In this document: positions 36,283 through 39,259 of the stretch, one piece after another | Layout of the letters: each line of letters starts with the position of its first letter | Position numbering within the stretch: the first letter of the stretch is position 1 | Notes under the pieces: generated by a model | Databases searched by the model: none | Seen by the model: the letters and a program-made list of their open reading frames with translations, nothing else | What the model was told of the DNA's origin: nothing | Made by a program: the position numbers and the translations under genes | Assembly (NCBI GenBank): GCA_910586875.1 | Contig: CAJUJI010000007.1 | Span: 1 to 39,259, forward strand | Direction of reading: 5' to 3' | Length of the DNA: 39,259 nt | DNA from: an uncultured Anaerotruncus sp. | GTDB taxonomy: Bacteria > Bacillota > Clostridia > Oscillospirales > Ruminococcaceae

Positions 36283-38934
36283 ATGAAAAAACTGGCGGTC
36301 GGGATACTGGCCCATGTGGACGCAGGGAAAACAACCCTGTCGGAAGGGTTGCTGTTTCGCAGCGGTTGTTTAAAAAAGTTGGGGCGGGTGGACCACCAGG
36401 ATGCGTTTTTAGATACAGAGTGGTTGGAGCGGGAGCGCGGCATTACCATTTTTTCCAAGCAAGCGGTGCTGCCCATACAGGATGGGGAGGTCACCTTGCT
36501 GGATACGCCAGGGCATGTGGACTTTTCCGGTGAGATGGAGCGCACCCTTCAGGTGTTGGATTATGCGATTTTGGTCATCAGCGGCAGCGATGGCATCCAA
36601 GGGCACACCAGAACCCTCTGGCAGCTGCTTGCCCGCTATCAAATCCCCACCTTTTTGTTTGTGAACAAGATGGATTTGCTGGGCAGCGATCAGGCCGCAC
36701 TGCTGACCGAATTGCAGCAGCGATTGGATGGCAATTGCGTCGATTTTACCCAGCAGGGCGACGCCTTTTGGGAGGCGGTTGCAGTCTGTGGGGAACAAGC
36801 GCTGACGGAATATCTTGAGCAAGGGCGGATACAGGATGTGCAGATTGCTGCACTGATGCAGCAGCGCAAGCTGTTCCCCTGCTATTTTGGCTCGGCGCTC
36901 AAGCTGGATGGGGTGGATGCGCTGCTGGATGGGCTTGCGCGCTATACACAAGCTCCTGCTTATCCGGAGGTATTCGGCGCGCGCATCTTTAAAATTGCGC
37001 GGGACGCCCAGGGCAACCGACTGACCTATTTAAAGGTGACCGGTGGCAGCCTGCGGGTAAAGGAGCTGTTGACCAACCGGCAGGAGGGACTTGGAGCGGA
37101 AAAAATATGGGAGGAAAAAGCCGATCAGCTGCGCATCTATTCCGGCGCCAAATACCGGCTGGTGGAGCTGGCTGAGGCGGGAACCATCTGTGCTGTGACC
37201 GGTTTGAGCCACAGCCGCGTGGGGGAAGGGTTGGGCTATGAAGCGGCGGGTGTACCGCCGGTATTGGAGCCAGTGCTGACTTATCAAGTGTTGTTGCCAG
37301 AGGGCTGCAACCCGCTTTTTGCGCTTCCAAAGCTGATGCAGCTTGCGGAGGAGGAGCCGCAGCTCCGGATTGTCTGGAACGAGCAGCTCCAAGAAATCCA
37401 TCTGCAACTGATTGGAGAGGTGCAGATGGAAATTTTGCATCAGCTAATTCTCACCCGGTTTGGGCTGGAGGTATCCTTTGGTCCTGGCAATATCGTTTAC
37501 CGGGAGACCATCTGCGCACCGGTGGAGGGGGTCGGACATTTTGAGCCGCTGCGCCATTATGCGGAGGTGCATTTACTGCTTGAACCGGCCCCACGCGGCA
37601 GCGGCTTGCAGTTTGCCACCGCTTGCAGCGAGGATCAATTGGAGCGCAATTGGCAGCGGCTGATCCTCACCCATCTGGAGGAGCGGGAGCATCCCGGCGT
37701 GCTGCTTGGCGCATCAATCACCGACATGAAGATCACATTGGTGGCTGGGCGCGCGCACAAGAAGCATACCGAGGGCGGAGACTTCCGGCAGGCGACCTAT
37801 CGCGCGGTCCGGCAGGGTTTGATGTGCGCCCAAAGTCTGCTGTTGGAGCCGTATTATCAGTTTCGGTTGGAGCTGCCTACAGAGCTGGTGGGGCGCGCGA
37901 TGTCGGATTTGCAGCGGATGTGTGGCAGCTTTGAGCCGCCGCAGACCAATGCTGGAGAGGCAATGCTGATGGGCAGCGCGCCGGTGGTGGAACTGCGGGA
38001 TTATGCAATAGAGGTGGCGGCCTATACCCGCGGCAGAGGTAAGCTCTCCTGCACCTTCAAGGGCTATGAGCCCTGCCATAACCCCGAGGAGGTGCTTGCG
38101 GCCAGCGATTACGACTGCCTGCGGGATGCCGAAAATCCGGCGGATTCGGTGTTCTGCGCGCATGGAGCGGGGGTGGTCGTGCCCTGGGACCAGGTGCGTG
38201 CACACATGCACATAGACAGCGGCCTGCGCTTTGGCAAGACGGCACAGCCACCGCCACAGGAGCCAGCGGAAAAGATCAGCCGCAGCAGCTACTGTGGTAC
38301 ATTGGAGCAGGACAAGGAGCTGCAAGCGATTTTTGAACGCACCTATGGGCCGGTCAAGCAAAACGCGTTTTTTCCGCAGCGCCATCCGGAGCAACAGCCT
38401 GCAACAGCCACTCCATGGGATACTCCGCCACAGGATTTGGGGCCGGAATATCTGTTGGTGGATGGGTATAATATTATTTTCGCATGGGAGGAGCTCAAAG
38501 CGGTCGCGCAGGAGAACCTGGATGCCGCACGGCAGCTCCTGGTAAATCTGCTGAGCAATTATCAGGGATACCGTCAATGCGAGGTGATTCTGGTGTTTGA
38601 CGCCTATAAGGTGCGGGGAAACCCAGGCACCGTTACCCGTGCACACAACATTTATGTGGTCTATACCAAGGAGGCAGAAACGGCTGATGCTTATATTGAA
38701 AAGGCCACCTATGAAATCGGGAAAAAGCATCGGGTGCGGGTGGCAACCTCCGACAGCGCCGAGCAGCTGATTATATTGGGGCATGGAGCGTTGCGCATTT
38801 CGGCGAACACCTTTCGTGCAGAGCTTGAACAGGTCAATGGACAGATCGCCGCCTTGCTAGAGCGAAACCGCCGTCAGCAAAAATCCCTGAATGTCAAAGC
38901 AGCGCTGGATAAGGCGCGGCGCCCGCCCAGATAG
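36283..38934 (+). CDS. TetM/EF-G-like translation GTPase fused to a Rae1/YacP NYN nuclease
   Basis: An 883-aa fusion. Residues about 1-640 are a TetM/EF-G-type GTPase: G1 AHVDAGKT (10-17), RGITI switch region, G3 DTPGH (74-78), G4 NKMD (128-131), then EF-G-like domains II to V, with LLEPYYQF and TRGRGKLSCTFKGY near the end. The domain IV loop reads AHKKHTEGGDFR, unlike the SPVSTPADFR loop of TetM, so tetracycline resistance is doubtful. A linker leads to a NYN/PIN-like nuclease (about 723-870) resembling Rae1/YacP: VDGYN (Asp727), VFDA (Asp773), ETADAYIE (Asp802) and TSDS (Asp824) all present. Rae1 cuts mRNA in the ribosomal A site. The ATG at 36283 follows GGAGG. Such fusions seem to recur in Clostridia but their role is not established. 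Confidence 0.9.
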   Translation: MKKLAVGILAHVDAGKTTLSEGLLFRSGCLKKLGRVDHQDAFLDTEWLERERGITIFSKQAVLPIQDGEVTLLDTPGHVDFSGEMERTLQVLDYAILVISGSDGIQGHTRTLWQLLARYQIPTFLFVNKMDLLGSDQAALLTELQQRLDGNCVDFTQQGDAFWEAVAVCGEQALTEYLEQGRIQDVQIAALMQQRKLFPCYFGSALKLDGVDALLDGLARYTQAPAYPEVFGARIFKIARDAQGNRLTYLKVTGGSLRVKELLTNRQEGLGAEKIWEEKADQLRIYSGAKYRLVELAEAGTICAVTGLSHSRVGEGLGYEAAGVPPVLEPVLTYQVLLPEGCNPLFALPKLMQLAEEEPQLRIVWNEQLQEIHLQLIGEVQMEILHQLILTRFGLEVSFGPGNIVYRETICAPVEGVGHFEPLRHYAEVHLLLEPAPRGSGLQFATACSEDQLERNWQRLILTHLEEREHPGVLLGASITDMKITLVAGRAHKKHTEGGDFRQATYRAVRQGLMCAQSLLLEPYYQFRLELPTELVGRAMSDLQRMCGSFEPPQTNAGEAMLMGSAPVVELRDYAIEVAAYTRGRGKLSCTFKGYEPCHNPEEVLAASDYDCLRDAENPADSVFCAHGAGVVVPWDQVRAHMHIDSGLRFGKTAQPPPQEPAEKISRSSYCGTLEQDKELQAIFERTYGPVKQNAFFPQRHPEQQPATATPWDTPPQDLGPEYLLVDGYNIIFAWEELKAVAQENLDAARQLLVNLLSNYQGYRQCEVILVFDAYKVRGNPGTVTRAHNIYVVYTKEAETADAYIEKATYEIGKKHRVRVATSDSAEQLIILGHGALRISANTFRAELEQVNGQIAALLERNRRQQKSLNVKAALDKARRPPR

Positions 38935-38951
38935 TGTTAGGCTTGCAGGTG

Positions 38952-39194
38952 TCACGCAAGTACCCATAAAACAATTCCGCAAAGAATCAAAATTGCCCCA
39001 TTCAAGCATAAGAACACGCGAGCGCCTTTCTCACCAAAATGCCGGTAAGCAAACGCATGTAACCCAAAAGGGCGGTTCCCGGTGGGGTCCCAAAGCCACT
39101 TCCAGCCAAATATTCCGCCCAGGATGAGCAGCACGCCGGTAAGAATAACAACAAGCTGCCATTGCTGCTGTAAAATAGACAAAATTTGCTGCAT
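38952..39194 (-). CDS. Small Imm17-like membrane protein
   Basis: An 80-aa protein with two hydrophobic segments (about 12-32 and 60-79) and a central conserved-looking stretch GLHAFAYRHFGEKGARVFL. The pattern resembles the immunity protein 17 family. The ATG at 39194 has GGGAG upstream; the in-frame TTG at 39197 is not needed. It is convergent with the fusion gene, leaving a 17-base gap without a terminator. No matching toxin is seen in the window, so an immunity role is only a family-based guess. Confidence 0.7.
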   Translation of the reverse strand: MQQILSILQQQWQLVVILTGVLLILGGIFGWKWLWDPTGNRPFGLHAFAYRHFGEKGARVFLCLNGAILILCGIVLWVLA

Positions 39195-39216
39195 CAAAAA
39201 TCGCTCCCTAAATTAT

Positions 39217-39244
39217 ATGATAAAAATGATAGCATAAATTTCAA
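39217..39244 (-). promoter_or_regulatory. Possible promoter of the Imm17-like gene
   Basis: On the minus strand TTGAAA (39244-39239) and TATCAT (39222-39217) are separated by 16 bases; a TATAAT-like box lies slightly further downstream. The sequence is AT-rich. Evidence is moderate. Confidence 0.45.
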
Positions 39245-39259
39245 AGAAAGTCATGCTAG

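Noticed and set aside
37714..38784. 356-aa minus-strand ORF opposite the GTPase-nuclease gene
   Set aside because: It opposes a gene with clear GTPase and nuclease motifs, and its composition is that of a reverse-complement artefact.

Overview
The window looks like the chromosome of a spore-forming, probably motile member of the Clostridia, most likely the Oscillospiraceae/Ruminococcaceae group. The evidence is gene order typical of Firmicutes, strong AAGGAGG-type ribosome binding sites, spore genes (gerW/ytfJ, cotJABC), a PASTA-domain Ser/Thr kinase with its PP2C phosphatase, and fairly GC-rich coding sequence with AT-rich promoters. There are no rRNA or tRNA genes, no CRISPR array, and no large mobile element apart from one lone serine recombinase.

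Layout. (1) 141-6030, plus strand: M50 membrane protease, scpA, scpB, a DUF2953 protein, gerW, a DacF-type D,D-carboxypeptidase, an RluB-type pseudouridine synthase and two small unknown genes. This is a chromosome segregation, sporulation and ribosome-maturation cluster. (2) 6060-9451: a self-contained unit with promoter, a 10-bp spaced palindrome, a CoA-type carboxyltransferase, a biotin carrier, an oxaloacetate/pyruvate carboxyltransferase and a strong terminator. Together the three proteins resemble a soluble transcarboxylase. (3) 9569-25728: a long housekeeping run (yicC, remA, gmk, rpoZ, a lipoprotein, coaBC, priA, def, fmt, a YugP-like protease, rsmB, rlmN, PP2C phosphatase, prkC, rsgA, thiN), mostly with overlapping or nearly touching genes. 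(4) 25756-28630: a membrane protein with two DUF1266-like modules, then aldose 1-epimerase. (5) 28640-31130, accessory: a predicted minus-strand small RNA, a Cys/Pro/Ala repeat protein, and a 51-aa ORF followed by the recombinase. (6) 31140-36137, minus strand: a chemoreceptor with a structured leader, cotJABC, and a Cthe_2159-like carbohydrate-binding lipoprotein. (7) 36232-39194: an unusual translation-factor GTPase fused to a Rae1/YacP-type nuclease, then a small Imm17-like membrane protein.

The strongest candidate for new biology is the 883-aa protein at 36283-38934. A TetM/EF-G-like GTPase, expected to work at the ribosomal A site, is joined to a complete NYN nuclease domain resembling Bacillus Rae1, which cuts mRNA in the A site. 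This suggests a one-protein GTP-dependent factor that delivers a nuclease to the ribosome. Second is the predicted ~86-nt RNA read leftward from about 28735, which has its own consensus promoter, a two-part folded body and an intrinsic terminator. Third is the transcarboxylase-like operon, which lacks biotin carboxylase and sodium-pump subunits and has a palindrome at its start. All functions are inferred by reading the sequence; no database search was run.
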